Origin: an uncultured Ectothiorhodospiraceae bacterium
Lineage (GTDB): Bacteria > Pseudomonadota > Gammaproteobacteria > UBA9214
Length of the DNA: 14,667 nt
Direction of reading: 5' to 3'
NCBI GenBank assembly: GCA_947258945.1
Contig: CAMYKJ010000002.1
Location: forward strand, 1-14,667
Shown: positions 1 to 7,440 of the stretch, one piece after another
Position numbering within the stretch: the first letter of the stretch is position 1
Layout: each line of letters opens with the position of its first letter
The notes under the pieces: generated by a model
Told to the model about the DNA's origin: nothing
Databases searched by the model: none
Seen by the model: the letters and a program-made list of their open reading frames with translations, nothing else
Position numbers and translations under genes: made by a program

Positions 1-135
1 GTGGCTGACGAAATGGGTGCGTTTCTTGAGGGCCGCCTCGTGGGCCGCGGTGGCCTCATCCTCTGACAGCAGGCCATCCATGACGAGCCGGCGGGCAAGG
101 CCGCTGAGATTGACTGTCGGGTTTGTGGTGGCCAT
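1..135 (-). CDS. pilB: Type IV pilus assembly ATPase PilB, N-terminal 45 codons (partial)
   Basis: The reverse strand reads from an ATG at 135 to the left edge without a stop. The 45 residues begin MATTNPTVNLSGLARRLV and continue with DGLLSEDEATAAHEAALKK and THFVSH. This matches the start of the GspE/PilB N-terminal domain in gammaproteobacterial PilB proteins (SGLARRLV, GLL.E..A..A...A.K, FV). PilB is the cytoplasmic hexameric ATPase that powers pilus extension. The Walker motifs lie outside the window, so the call rests on this N-terminal signature and on pilA in the same window and orientation. The start is the first Met of the conserved block; the Shine-Dalgarno is weak (CAGAGAAA, about 3 bases away). 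In Pseudomonas pilA and pilB are neighbours; here about 13.8 kb separates their starts. A GspE secretion ATPase is the alternative, less likely because of pilA. Confidence 0.82.
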   Translation of the reverse strand, partial: MATTNPTVNLSGLARRLVMDGLLSEDEATAAHEAALKKRTHFVSH

Positions 136-225
136 CGTTTTCTCTGCTACCCGTCGTTTTCCACTGTGAACTGCGTCCAGTATTTAGATCGAATCCAGCT
201 GATAAAAGGCCCGCACAGCAGGCTA

Positions 226-253
226 AAAGTACAACAACCCACAACTTTGTCAA
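226..253 (-). promoter_or_regulatory. Candidate sigma-70 promoter for pilB
   Basis: On the minus strand a perfect -35 hexamer TTGACA (248-253) is followed after 16 bases by TACTTT (226-231), which matches the -10 consensus at only 3 of 6 positions. It sits in the AT-rich stretch 240-300 and would give a leader of roughly 85 bases before the pilB ATG. The good -35 and AT-rich context support it; the poor -10 weakens it. Confidence 0.33.
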
Positions 254-374
254 CCGAATAAATTAAATATTTACTTAAATTTCAATAAAATAGCCAATCC
301 TTCCGGCAGATCGTCCCATCGCTGCCGGCTCCACTATGTTTCGTCTTTCAGAATCAAAACTTTAGTGGGCCCTG

Positions 375-415
375 GTGCTGTCATCCGTCAGTCCGGACCA
401 CTCACGGGACAGCAC
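375..415 (-). terminator. Hairpin downstream of the methyltransferase gene, possible terminator
   Basis: GTGCTGTC (375-382) pairs with GACAGCAC (408-415). Beyond a two-base bulge the inner CCGT (385-388) pairs with ACGG (404-407), and the loop contains the palindrome GTCCGGAC (391-398). The hairpin starts about 48 bases past the methyltransferase stop, where the left glycan transcript should end. Neither side has a clear T tract, so a factor-independent terminator is unproven; it may instead stabilise an RNA end or bind protein. Confidence 0.35.
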
Positions 416-462
416 AGTAACAGCGATCTGCAGTAGGTCGACTCCCCGGTTTTGTCAGCCGT

Positions 463-1170
463 TCATTCCTTGTGGTCGCTATTCTGCTCCAGCAGGTGGT
501 ACACCTGGTACTGCCAGGATAGCGGCCAGCTGGCCAGAGCCACGGCCTGCAATGCACGTACGGGGGCCCTTGGCCAGCCCGCCTGGGTGATCCATGACCA
601 TGACAGAACGTGCAGGTCCTTCCAGCGTCGCAGTATGCGCAGGCCGCCGGCTGCGAAGATCTGCTGCCACTCGTCCAGCGAGCGCACCTCTTCTTTGGCG
701 GCTGTCTGGTAGGTGCCGCGATAGAGGCCGAGGCGGCGAGTGAGAAAACCCGAATTGGGGACGAGGATGATGAACGCTGCATCGTCTTTCGCAACACGCA
801 CCATTTCGCGCACCGCCGCGACCGGGTCGAGGAAGTGCTCAAGCGAGCCCAGACAGGTAACCAGATCGTAGCTGTTATCGGCAAAAGGGAGGGACTCGGC
901 AGGTCCGCTGACGAATTCTCCAGCGGGCATATTGTGCTGGCAGATCCCGATCGCCTTCGGGGAAAGGTCGATGCCGGCAGGTATGGCCCCGCGTTCGCTC
1001 GCCGCCATCAGCCAGTTGCCGGTACCACAGGCAATATCGAGCACCTGGTCGCCGGCCTGGACATACTTCTTTGCCATGCGCCGCAGGTGCCCGGAAACGT
1101 AAATCCGGGTGCCGGCATCGCGGTAATAGACCGTGTCGTAAAACGACCGGATTTCATCATGCTCGTTCAT
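463..1170 (-). CDS. Class I SAM-dependent methyltransferase, likely glycan-modifying
   Basis: A 235-residue protein with a Rossmann-type methyltransferase core. Motif I is VLDIACGTGNW at about residues 43-53, an acidic ribose-binding position follows in GIDLS (Asp68), and YDLVTCLGSLEHF lies at about 101-113. This is the UbiE/Methyltransf_11 type. The start at 1170 was chosen because the conserved region begins just after MNEHDEIRSFYD and because it lies one base past the TAA of the upstream GT4 gene; a longer in-frame extension would overlap that gene and looks non-coding. The tight spacing implies co-transcription with the two glycosyltransferases upstream. It probably methylates a sugar or terminal residue of the glycan made here, but nothing in the sequence identifies the acceptor. 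It is the last gene of the left block. Confidence 0.82.
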   Translation of the reverse strand: MNEHDEIRSFYDTVYYRDAGTRIYVSGHLRRMAKKYVQAGDQVLDIACGTGNWLMAASERGAIPAGIDLSPKAIGICQHNMPAGEFVSGPAESLPFADNSYDLVTCLGSLEHFLDPVAAVREMVRVAKDDAAFIILVPNSGFLTRRLGLYRGTYQTAAKEEVRSLDEWQQIFAAGGLRILRRWKDLHVLSWSWITQAGWPRAPVRALQAVALASWPLSWQYQVYHLLEQNSDHKE

Positions 1171-1171
1171 A

Positions 1172-2320
1172 TTACCGGCTTGCCTTTTCCGTGGTGCAGC
1201 CATGCAGGATTTGTTGCAGTTTATCGCCGAAATTGTCCCAATGAAAGGATGCGGCGTGCGCCCGGCAGGTTTCCGCCGACAGGTTTGCAGGTTCACCGTT
1301 GAGCAGGTCCCTGACAGCCGAACTGAATGACCGGTAGTCTCCGGCCGGTACCAGCAGGCCTGACTTGCCATGCTCTATGGCATCACCGACGCCGCCCTCG
1401 TCAAAGGCGACGGTCGGCAGGCCGTGCGCTGCCGCCTCAACGGCCACCATGCCGAAGCCCTCCACATCGCCATCCACAGCGCGCAGCGGAAACACCAGGC
1501 AGTCAGCATCGGCGTAGGCCGCGGTCAGCACCGGCTCGTCCACACGTCCGAGTAACAGTACGTGGTCTTCAAGACCGGTCGCCTCGATCGCCTGTCGTAT
1601 GGCGGCGAGTACGGGACCTCCGCTGACCAATGCATCTGCCGGTTCGTCGCCGATAATAACCAGCACGGTATCGGGAAACGCCGACACGATATCCGGCAGC
1701 GCATGTTGGATGAATTCCGCAATCCCCTTGCGCGGGATAAGACGGCCGACCGACAGCAGCAGTCTGTTGTTCTGCAGGTTGTGCTGCTTGCGGAAGCTGC
1801 CCGCCTGTGCTGACTGTGCCGGCAGGTCGACGCCCGGGTGCAGTACGACCATGCGTTCCTGCCTGATGCCGGCCGCTGCGGCCAGCGCGCCGGTATTTTT
1901 GCTGTTGACGATGACCAGGTCGCTGCGCCGAATGGCAGGCACGAAGACCGACTGGTACAGCCGGTTCTTCACGATCAGGTCCAGACCGTGAATGAATACG
2001 ATACAGGGCGCGCGGTTGATTCTGGCTGCAAGCAGGGCAAACAGGCCGGTCATGCCGCTGCCGGCAATGCACAGGGTGTAGCGTCTGCCCAGCGATGCAC
2101 GCAGGGTATTAAACAGGACTGTCAGCAAAAACCATGGCAAGGGTCTGACCGGACACTCGTAGACCCTGCTGTTGTCGTCGCAATGCCGTTTGCTGCCGGC
2201 GGGACCGATCAGGTCACAGGGGTCCCGGCTGTTGACCTGTTTGTATATATTGCCGACAAGTCGCTCCATGCCGCCGACCAGTGGCGGAAAATTGCGGGTG
2301 ATGAGCAGGACGGGTTTCAC
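1172..2320 (-). CDS. GT4-family glycosyltransferase
   Basis: A 382-residue GT-B fold retaining glycosyltransferase. The N-terminal domain opens with PVLLITRNFPPLVGGMERL, the usual glycine-rich acceptor-side loop. The donor domain begins around residue 188 with SVGRLIPRKG, and the nucleotide-sugar site contains EGFGMVAVE (Glu287 and Glu295, the EX7E pair), followed by AAHGLPTVAFDEGGV. Its length is normal for the family. Such enzymes add a sugar from a nucleotide donor to a lipid-linked acceptor at the inner face of the inner membrane; donor and linkage cannot be predicted. It begins 15 bases after the GT2 gene and ends one base before the methyltransferase start, so the three form one transcription unit. 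No key residue is missing. Confidence 0.88.
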   Translation of the reverse strand: MKPVLLITRNFPPLVGGMERLVGNIYKQVNSRDPCDLIGPAGSKRHCDDNSRVYECPVRPLPWFLLTVLFNTLRASLGRRYTLCIAGSGMTGLFALLAARINRAPCIVFIHGLDLIVKNRLYQSVFVPAIRRSDLVIVNSKNTGALAAAAGIRQERMVVLHPGVDLPAQSAQAGSFRKQHNLQNNRLLLSVGRLIPRKGIAEFIQHALPDIVSAFPDTVLVIIGDEPADALVSGGPVLAAIRQAIEATGLEDHVLLLGRVDEPVLTAAYADADCLVFPLRAVDGDVEGFGMVAVEAAAHGLPTVAFDEGGVGDAIEHGKSGLLVPAGDYRSFSSAVRDLLNGEPANLSAETCRAHAASFHWDNFGDKLQQILHGCTTEKASR

Positions 2321-2335
2321 TGTCCGACAGTACCG

Positions 2336-3226
2336 TCAGTGGCTGCCGGCCAGGTTTCGCACCCTGGCAAAGAAGTACATCAGCGTGTACCTGGTCATGT
2401 TGAGGAATACACCCAGTGGATACAGGCCCGGTACCGGGTAATGCAGGCGGAACAGGGAAACCAGGTCCCTGATATTGCGGTGCGAGCGACGATTGGTGAA
2501 GGAGTCGATAAATTGAGACAGTGTCATATGCCGGAGTCGGCTTGCCAGGGTCGTTGTGCTTTCGTCGATATCCACCAGGGTGTTCTGCGCGATATATTGA
2601 TGAATGCCGTTTTGCCTGCAGCGCAGAAAAAAGTCGTGGTCTGCCCAGTAGTGCGGAAGATCGACATCGTTGAACAGGCCGATTTTGCCGAAAATGCCTG
2701 CCGGTATCAGGGTGCCGCGCCCGCCCATGATAAGCGAGGTGCTCCGGAGGCCGGTGGTATCCGGGCTGTATAAAGACTTGCCGGGAAGCAACAGTGTGGG
2801 GAAGCCGAGCAGAAACAGGGTGCCGCCGCGCCTGGTTATGATTTCGCCGGAGTTCAGGTTTCTGTGCACGGGTGCGATTATAGCGTCCGGGTTTGATGAA
2901 CTGTGGCCGAGCAGGATTTCCACGGTGTCATGAGAAACATAGCAGTCGTTATTCAGCAGCATGATCAGGTCTGCGCCCTGTTCCAGCGCAGTCCGTATGC
3001 CGAGATTCGTTGCACCAGTCCACCACAGATCATCGGTTCCCGGTATGCGAATGATGTCGGGATACTCGTTTTCCAGCCCTTCACGCGTGCCGTCTGTCGA
3101 ACCATGGTCCACGACGATAATGCTGAAATCCGTAAAACTGCCGCTCAGCAGATGCGCAAGACACTTTTGCGTTTGCTCCCAGCGGTTGAGCACCGGGATA
3201 ATGATAAAAAGATCCTTTTCGCGCAT
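2336..3226 (-). CDS. GT2-family glycosyltransferase (COG1216, rhamnosyltransferase-like)
   Basis: A 296-residue GT-A fold enzyme. It starts LFIIIPVLNRWEQT, then has DHGSTDGT at about 40-47 (usually DNGS), LWWTGATNLGI at about 68-77, the metal-binding NND at 92-94 in place of DXD, and YWADHDFFLRC at about 193-203, which carries the likely catalytic-base region. The LWWTGATN segment is typical of the WbbL-like group, so an inverting transfer of a deoxyhexose such as rhamnose is possible but not shown. The start at 3226 puts the protein at the beginning of the conserved domain and leaves 77 bases to the divergent GT4 gene. An extension to 3325 would overlap that gene and looks non-conserved. It is the first gene of the left minus block. 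Confidence 0.86.
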   Translation of the reverse strand: MREKDLFIIIPVLNRWEQTQKCLAHLLSGSFTDFSIIVVDHGSTDGTREGLENEYPDIIRIPGTDDLWWTGATNLGIRTALEQGADLIMLLNNDCYVSHDTVEILLGHSSSNPDAIIAPVHRNLNSGEIITRRGGTLFLLGFPTLLLPGKSLYSPDTTGLRSTSLIMGGRGTLIPAGIFGKIGLFNDVDLPHYWADHDFFLRCRQNGIHQYIAQNTLVDIDESTTTLASRLRHMTLSQFIDSFTNRRSHRNIRDLVSLFRLHYPVPGLYPLGVFLNMTRYTLMYFFARVRNLAGSH

Positions 3227-3303
3227 CCCGCTATTATATTGGTCGCAACAATCGGTTACAGTCTTTTCGTGAACGTCATGCAATGTGCGGTCCTGGTTCA
3301 TCA
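3227..3303. promoter_or_regulatory. Divergent intergenic region between two glycosyltransferase genes
   Basis: These 77 bases separate two outward-facing glycan units and should hold start signals for both. On the minus strand a perfect TATAAT (3233-3238) lies six bases before the GT2 ATG, which would place transcription start at or next to the start codon (a leaderless mRNA). The -35 17 bases upstream, CTGTAA, is only 3 of 6. No convincing plus-strand promoter was identified. Confidence 0.3.
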
Positions 3304-4422
3304 ATGAAGATCCTGATCCTGTCAAAACGTATCTACACCAACAAGGACCTGGTCGCTGATCGCTATGGACGTGTGTACGAGTTTTCCCGCGAGCTGGCGC
3401 GATGCGGGCATCAGGTATGCGGTGTGGCGCTGGATTACCGGCGGGGTGTGCATGACGAAATCAGGGGTGCGCCGGAAGAGAATCCCCGCTGGTTTGCATA
3501 CCCGCTCTCTCCGGGTCCGGTGCGGGGCCTGCGGCGCTACTACCGCGAGGTCCAGGCGCTGTTGAAAGCCTGGCAGCCGGACGTGCTGCTTTCCGTGTCT
3601 GATGTTTATCACGTGATCCTCGGCGACTGGCTTGCCAGGAAGTATGCTGTCAATCATGTTGTCGACCTGTATGACAATTACGAGAGTTTCGGCGCGGCCA
3701 GGCTCCCCGGTGTTATCGGCCGCTACCGGATGGCCTTGCGCCGGGCCGGGGGGATCAGCTGCGTCAGTGCGAGCCTGAGGAATTACCTCCTCGGGAAGGT
3801 GGGGACGCACTGCGAGCCCCGGGTGATTCACAATGCGCTTGATAAGGACAACTTCCATCCCATGGACAGGGATGAGTGCAGGCGGCGGCTTGGTCTGCCG
3901 GTGTCGTGCAGGATTGTCGGTCTTGGCGGCTCCATATCGGAATATCGCGGTGTGAATGCCGTATTCCGGGCGCATCGCTCGCTGAACGAGAGCGGCCACG
4001 AGATCCATCTCGCCCTGGCCGGGGCCGTTGCCGCGGATGCCGAAATTCCTGAGTCCCCCTATATCCACTACCTCGGCCAGCTGGACTATGCCGACATGCC
4101 GTATTTCTACAATGCACTCGATGTCGGCATCGTTACCAACAAGGACAACCCGTTCTCGAGGTACTGCTTCCCGCAGAAATTCTTCGAGCTGTGCGCCTGC
4201 GCGCGGCCGGTAGTGGTCGCTGCGGTTGGTGATGTCAGCGAATACATCAGTCCCTGCGAGCAGGGACTGTTTCCGCCGGGTGACAGTCACCGGCTTGCGC
4301 TTGCACTGGAAAAGCAGCTCGAGACGCCCTGTCTGGCGAATGTCACGGTACCTGACTGGGCGGAGCAGGGTGCAAGGCTGGCCGGTTTGCTGGAGACGCT
4401 TGTACCGGCGCAGGCCCTGTAA
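3304..4422 (+). CDS. GT4-family (GT-B fold) glycosyltransferase
   Basis: A 372-residue GT-B glycosyltransferase. The N-terminal domain begins MKILILSKRIYTNKDLV and contains DLYDNYESFG at about 121-130. The linker and donor domain start near residue 204 with RIVGLGGS, and the donor site has YCFPQKFFELCACARPVVV at about 287-305. The second Glu of the usual EX7E pair is present (Glu295), but Tyr287 occupies the first position, a variation found in some GT4 members with a P.K..E signature. MKILIL was chosen over an upstream ATG at 3283 because it is the normal first strand of the fold; neither start has a strong ribosome site. It is the first gene on the plus strand, divergent from the GT2 gene, with a 155-base gap before the aminotransferase. 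Confidence 0.85.
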   Translation: MKILILSKRIYTNKDLVADRYGRVYEFSRELARCGHQVCGVALDYRRGVHDEIRGAPEENPRWFAYPLSPGPVRGLRRYYREVQALLKAWQPDVLLSVSDVYHVILGDWLARKYAVNHVVDLYDNYESFGAARLPGVIGRYRMALRRAGGISCVSASLRNYLLGKVGTHCEPRVIHNALDKDNFHPMDRDECRRRLGLPVSCRIVGLGGSISEYRGVNAVFRAHRSLNESGHEIHLALAGAVAADAEIPESPYIHYLGQLDYADMPYFYNALDVGIVTNKDNPFSRYCFPQKFFELCACARPVVVAAVGDVSEYISPCEQGLFPPGDSHRLALALEKQLETPCLANVTVPDWAEQGARLAGLLETLVPAQAL

Positions 4423-4476
4423 CCCGGCGCTTCAGAACCGTGTTCCAGGGCCGATACCTGTAGTCGCCAGGGTCAG

Positions 4477-4504
4477 TTGTCGATTTTCCGGTTACATGTA
4501 TATT
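4477..4504 (+). promoter_or_regulatory. Candidate sigma-70 promoter for the aminotransferase operon
   Basis: TTGTCG (4477-4482, 4 of 6) is followed after 16 bases by TATATT (4499-4504, 5 of 6). It lies in the 155-base gap after the GT4 gene and would give a leader of about 67 bases before the ATG at 4578. The gap itself suggests that the genes from 4578 onward can be transcribed separately from the GT4 gene. Confidence 0.45.
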
Positions 4505-4577
4505 AAGGACATTTATTCGGGCGGGCGGTGCGCCACGCGGCTGACGAGCCAAACTACGCGAGTAGCTGTCGGATCCT

Positions 4578-5687
4578 ATGACTAAAACCACCTATGTCAC
4601 CGAGCCATTCCTCCCGCCGCTGGATGAATACATCCCGTATCTGGAACAAATCTGGGAAAACAAGCGCCTGACCAACAACGGACCGTTTCACCGCGAGTTC
4701 GAGAGTGCATTGTGTGATTACCTGGGTGTAGAACACCTGTCGCTGTTTACCAGCGGGACAATCGCACTGGTGGCCGCGTTGCAGGCACTGCGCATCACCG
4801 GCGAGGTAATCACGACTCCGTATTCGTTCGTTGCGACTGCCCACTCCCTGTTGTGGAACAATATCAGGCCGGTATTCGTGGATATCGATCCGGTTACCTG
4901 CAATCTGGACGCGGACAGGGTCGAGGCCGCCATTACCCCGCAGACGATGGCGATCATGCCGGTCCACTGCTACGGGAATCCGGCCAACGTCGAGCAGATC
5001 GGACAGATTGCCGATATTTACGGTCTCAAGGTCATCTATGATGCAGCGCACGCCTTCGGCGTGAAATACAGGGGCGAGAGCCTGCTGAGACACGGCGACC
5101 TGTCGGTGCTGAGTTTCCATGCCACCAAGGTGTTCAATACCTTCGAGGGCGGTGCAATCGTCTGCCCCGATGCGAAGATCAAGCAGCGTATCGATTACCT
5201 GAAGAATTTCGGGTTTGCCAATGAAGTCACTGTTATTGCGCCCGGCATCAATGGAAAGATGAGCGAGATACAGGCCTCATTCGGCCTGTTGCAGCTAAAG
5301 TATATTGACCGGGTCATTGCGCGACGCGGGGAAATCGACGGGATTTACAGAACGCTGCTGCAGGATGTGCAGGGTATTCAACTGCTTCCCGCGCCGGAGC
5401 ACACGCAGAGAAACTATGCCTATTTCCCGGTCATGGTCGGGCCCGACTACGGGCTGACCCGGGACGGGCTTTATCAGAAGCTCAGGGATAATGAAATATA
5501 TCCGCGCCGCTATTTCTACCCGCTGATCAGTTCCATGCCCATGTACCGCGGCATGCCGTCAGCCGAACAGTCGAATCTGGTCGAGGCCAATCGCATTGCG
5601 GAGCAGGTCCTGTGTCTGCCGATGTATCCCGATATCGAGAATGATGTTATCGAGAAGATTGCGGATATCGTATCGGGCGCTGCATGA
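4578..5687 (+). CDS. DegT/DnrJ/EryC1/StrS sugar aminotransferase, VioA/FdtB-like
   Basis: A 369-residue PLP enzyme of the sugar-aminotransferase family, normal in length. Visible marks are SGTIALVAALQAL at about 59-71 (PLP phosphate site), TTPYSFVAT at about 79-87, YDAAHAFG with Asp155 contacting the pyridine nitrogen, and SFHATKVFNTFEGGA at about 179-193, in which Lys184 is the predicted Schiff-base lysine. The SFHATK.FNT.EGGA form is shared with enzymes that aminate dTDP-keto-6-deoxyhexoses, such as VioA (dTDP-Qui4N) and FdtB (dTDP-Fuc3N), so a dTDP-linked amino-deoxyhexose is the likely product; the position of the amine cannot be told. GGA of GGATCC five to seven bases before the ATG may act as a weak ribosome site. 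The TGA overlaps the next start by four bases. Confidence 0.87.
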   Translation: MTKTTYVTEPFLPPLDEYIPYLEQIWENKRLTNNGPFHREFESALCDYLGVEHLSLFTSGTIALVAALQALRITGEVITTPYSFVATAHSLLWNNIRPVFVDIDPVTCNLDADRVEAAITPQTMAIMPVHCYGNPANVEQIGQIADIYGLKVIYDAAHAFGVKYRGESLLRHGDLSVLSFHATKVFNTFEGGAIVCPDAKIKQRIDYLKNFGFANEVTVIAPGINGKMSEIQASFGLLQLKYIDRVIARRGEIDGIYRTLLQDVQGIQLLPAPEHTQRNYAYFPVMVGPDYGLTRDGLYQKLRDNEIYPRRYFYPLISSMPMYRGMPSAEQSNLVEANRIAEQVLCLPMYPDIENDVIEKIADIVSGAA

Positions 5688-6376
5688 AGCTGGCGATCAT
5701 GCAGCCATACCTGTTCCCGTACCTGGGATATTTTCAGCTCATCCATGCCGTTGACGAATTTGTTATCTATGATGATGTCAACTATATAAAAGGCGGGTGG
5801 ATCAATCGCAATAAAATACTTAATCAGGGCGAGGCGCGCTATCTTACACTGCAGGTCAATGGTGCCAGCCCGAATGTACCGATTAATCAGGTTAAGGTCG
5901 GAGGCAACGGGAAGAATATCCTTAAAACCGTTTCCCACGCTTACGCCAGGGCTCCCGAGTTTCACTCGGTATATCCGTTGCTGGAAAAAGTGATACTCGA
6001 TCCCGAGCCGAATCTTGCCTTGTATATTGCAAGCAGCCTGAAACAGATTTCCGAATATCTGGGTATCACCACCAGGTTCCGCCTGTCTTCGGATATAGAA
6101 AAGAATAACGATTTGCGCGGCCTGGACAAGGTCATCGCGATTTGCGAAAAGCTGGGGGCAACACAGTATATAAATTCACCCGGGGGCCGGGAGTTATACA
6201 GCGGGGAAGATTTTCTTGAGCAGGGTATAGAGCTCCAGTTCGTAAATTCGAATGCCATCGAGTACAGGCAATTCGGCAGTAATTTCCTGCCTGGTCTCTC
6301 GATCATCGATGTGATCATGTTCAACAGCCAGCAGCAATGCGCGGCATTGCTTTCAGGGTATTCACTTGAGTCGTAA
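5684..6376 (+). CDS. WbqC-family protein
   Basis: A 230-residue protein with the WbqC-like family N-terminus MKLAIMQPYLFPYLGYFQLI, then FVIYDDVNYIKGGWINRNK at about 27-45, and a conserved-looking SPGGRELY near residues 165-172. The family is common in O-antigen and capsule loci beside sugar aminotransferases. To my knowledge no reaction has been firmly established for it, and a role in N-acylating or aminoacylating an amino sugar is an inference from such neighbourhoods. Its ATG overlaps the aminotransferase TGA (ATGA), so the two are probably translationally coupled, which strengthens the idea that it acts on that enzyme's product. No signal peptide or membrane span is visible. Its end overlaps the next gene by 11 bases. 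Confidence 0.85.
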   Translation: MKLAIMQPYLFPYLGYFQLIHAVDEFVIYDDVNYIKGGWINRNKILNQGEARYLTLQVNGASPNVPINQVKVGGNGKNILKTVSHAYARAPEFHSVYPLLEKVILDPEPNLALYIASSLKQISEYLGITTRFRLSSDIEKNNDLRGLDKVIAICEKLGATQYINSPGGRELYSGEDFLEQGIELQFVNSNAIEYRQFGSNFLPGLSIIDVIMFNSQQQCAALLSGYSLES

Positions 6377-7358
6377 CCGTACCGAAAATTTCCGGAAAAA
6401 TACCCGGCTTGAAATGCTGCTTGCTGAATTGGGCGGCGATCTGCAGCCGGCCGAACAGAAATTGCTGGATAGCCGCCGTTCGGCACAGATGGCATTCCCG
6501 CTGGTGCTGGTAATGGGTCCGTCGCGCAGCGGCACAACACTGTTTGTACAGTGGCTGGCAAATACAGGTGTAGTGGCGTATCCGACCAACTTGTTGTCAC
6601 GGTTTTACCAGGCGCCGATTATCGGCGCAAAAATACAGTTGTTGCTGACAGACAGCCGTTATGACTTTCGTCATGAACTGGGCGAGTTTACGCAGCAGGT
6701 CGACTATGGCTCGGAAAACGGCAAGACCAGGGGCGCACTGGCGCCTAACGAGTTCTGGTACTTCTGGCGCAGATTTCTCTCCGACCCGGCAAGGGATGTC
6801 TGGACAGACCGGGAGTTGTCGACTTCCATGGATGTGCAGACTCTTTCGGCAGAGTTCGCCGGTATTATGGATGTATTCAGGAAGCCATTTCTGCTCAAGG
6901 CGATGTTATTTAATTACAATATACCTTTCCTGAACAAAATCTTTGACAAGGTGATTTTTATTCGTCTGGTTCGGGACCCGATCAGTAATATTGCGTCAAT
7001 GCTGGATGCAAGAAAAAAACAGAACGGCAACATCGAGCAGTGGTACTCATTTAACATCCCGGAATATGAGCAACTGAAGGATCTCGCTCCCCGCGAACAG
7101 GTTGCCGGGCAAGTCTACTACGTCAACAAGGCGATCGACGAGGGGCTGGATGGCGTTGCCGGGCAGAACAAGATGACGGTCCGGTACGAGGAATTCTGCA
7201 AGAATCCCGAGCCGGTCTATCGTGAGCTCGTGGCTAAGCTAGGTCAGCATGGCTACAAGGTGACCGGTGATTACAGCCCTGCAGGACCTTTCCGGGCAAC
7301 CAGGGCCGATATGGACGAGCCGGAGTTGCTTGAGGCATACCGGAAATTCAGCGGCTGA
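6366..7358 (+). CDS. PAPS-dependent sulfotransferase-family protein, probably truncated at the C-terminus
   Basis: A 330-residue protein with the two PAPS-binding signatures of the sulfotransferase family. The 5'-phosphosulfate loop is GPSRSGTTLFVQWL at about 51-64, and the 3'-phosphate site is FIRLVRDPISNIASML at about 198-213. TTG at 6366 is the likely start: CAGGG lies seven bases upstream, and it overlaps the WbqC gene by 11 bases. The next in-frame option is ATG at 6414. It probably sulfates a sugar hydroxyl of the lipid-linked glycan in the cytoplasm, before Wzx export. The frame stops at TGA 7356, yet the same frame continues with protein-like sequence to 7439, one base before the wzx ATG, which suggests a recent nonsense change or sequencing error (see the entry at 7359). 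Both PAPS sites precede the stop, so activity may survive. Confidence 0.84.
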   Translation: MSRNRTENFRKNTRLEMLLAELGGDLQPAEQKLLDSRRSAQMAFPLVLVMGPSRSGTTLFVQWLANTGVVAYPTNLLSRFYQAPIIGAKIQLLLTDSRYDFRHELGEFTQQVDYGSENGKTRGALAPNEFWYFWRRFLSDPARDVWTDRELSTSMDVQTLSAEFAGIMDVFRKPFLLKAMLFNYNIPFLNKIFDKVIFIRLVRDPISNIASMLDARKKQNGNIEQWYSFNIPEYEQLKDLAPREQVAGQVYYVNKAIDEGLDGVAGQNKMTVRYEEFCKNPEPVYRELVAKLGQHGYKVTGDYSPAGPFRATRADMDEPELLEAYRKFSG

Positions 7359-7439
7359 GGCCGGTCTTTGCTGCGCTTGTACAGCAGTACGATGGAGCAA
7401 TACGGGGACAACTGCCTGGTTTGCCGGGACACGCAATGA
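7359..7439 (+). other. Apparent lost or read-through C-terminal extension of the first sulfotransferase
   Basis: After the TGA at 7356-7358 the same frame stays open for 26 codons (GRSLLRLYSSTMEQYGDN, then CLVCRDTQ) and stops at TGA 7437-7439, followed by one base and the wzx ATG at 7441. The codons are coding-like, with 21 of 26 ending in G or C, and LLRLYSSTMEQYG resembles the C-terminal helix of many sulfotransferases. Without this extension there would be an unusual 82-base gap in an otherwise tightly packed run of genes. Confidence 0.5.
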
Positions 7440-7440
7440 C

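Larger units (their letters stand above)
136..462. other. Intergenic region between the methyltransferase gene and pilB
   Basis: No convincing coding sequence was found in these 327 bases. From pilB outward it holds the candidate pilB promoter, a distinctly AT-rich stretch (about 240-300), an inverted repeat at 303-328 (CCGGCAG / CTGCCGG around 12 bases), and a longer hairpin at 375-415. The region separates the end of the left glycan block from the start of the pilus ATPase gene. Confidence 0.6.

Noticed and set aside
56..253. 65-residue minus-strand reading frame starting with a signal-peptide-like stretch
   Set aside because: It overlaps the pilB start in another frame, its hydrophobic start derives from the AT-rich promoter region, and the rest is low-quality sequence.
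303..328. CCGGCAG/CTGCCGG inverted repeat as the terminator of the left block
   Set aside because: The stem is only 7 bp, it lies about 135 bases past the methyltransferase stop, and AAGG rather than a T tract follows it on the minus strand.
610..1302. 230-residue plus-strand reading frame opposite the methyltransferase gene
   Set aside because: It is the antisense shadow of a gene with clear methyltransferase motifs. Similar long shadows lie at 1838-2773 and 3322-4290 and were also left out.
7356..7400. UGA at 7356 as a selenocysteine codon
   Set aside because: Only a weak 5-bp stem (TGCTG/CAGCA) is visible downstream, there is no family precedent for selenocysteine in sulfotransferases, and a nonsense change or error explains the site more simply.
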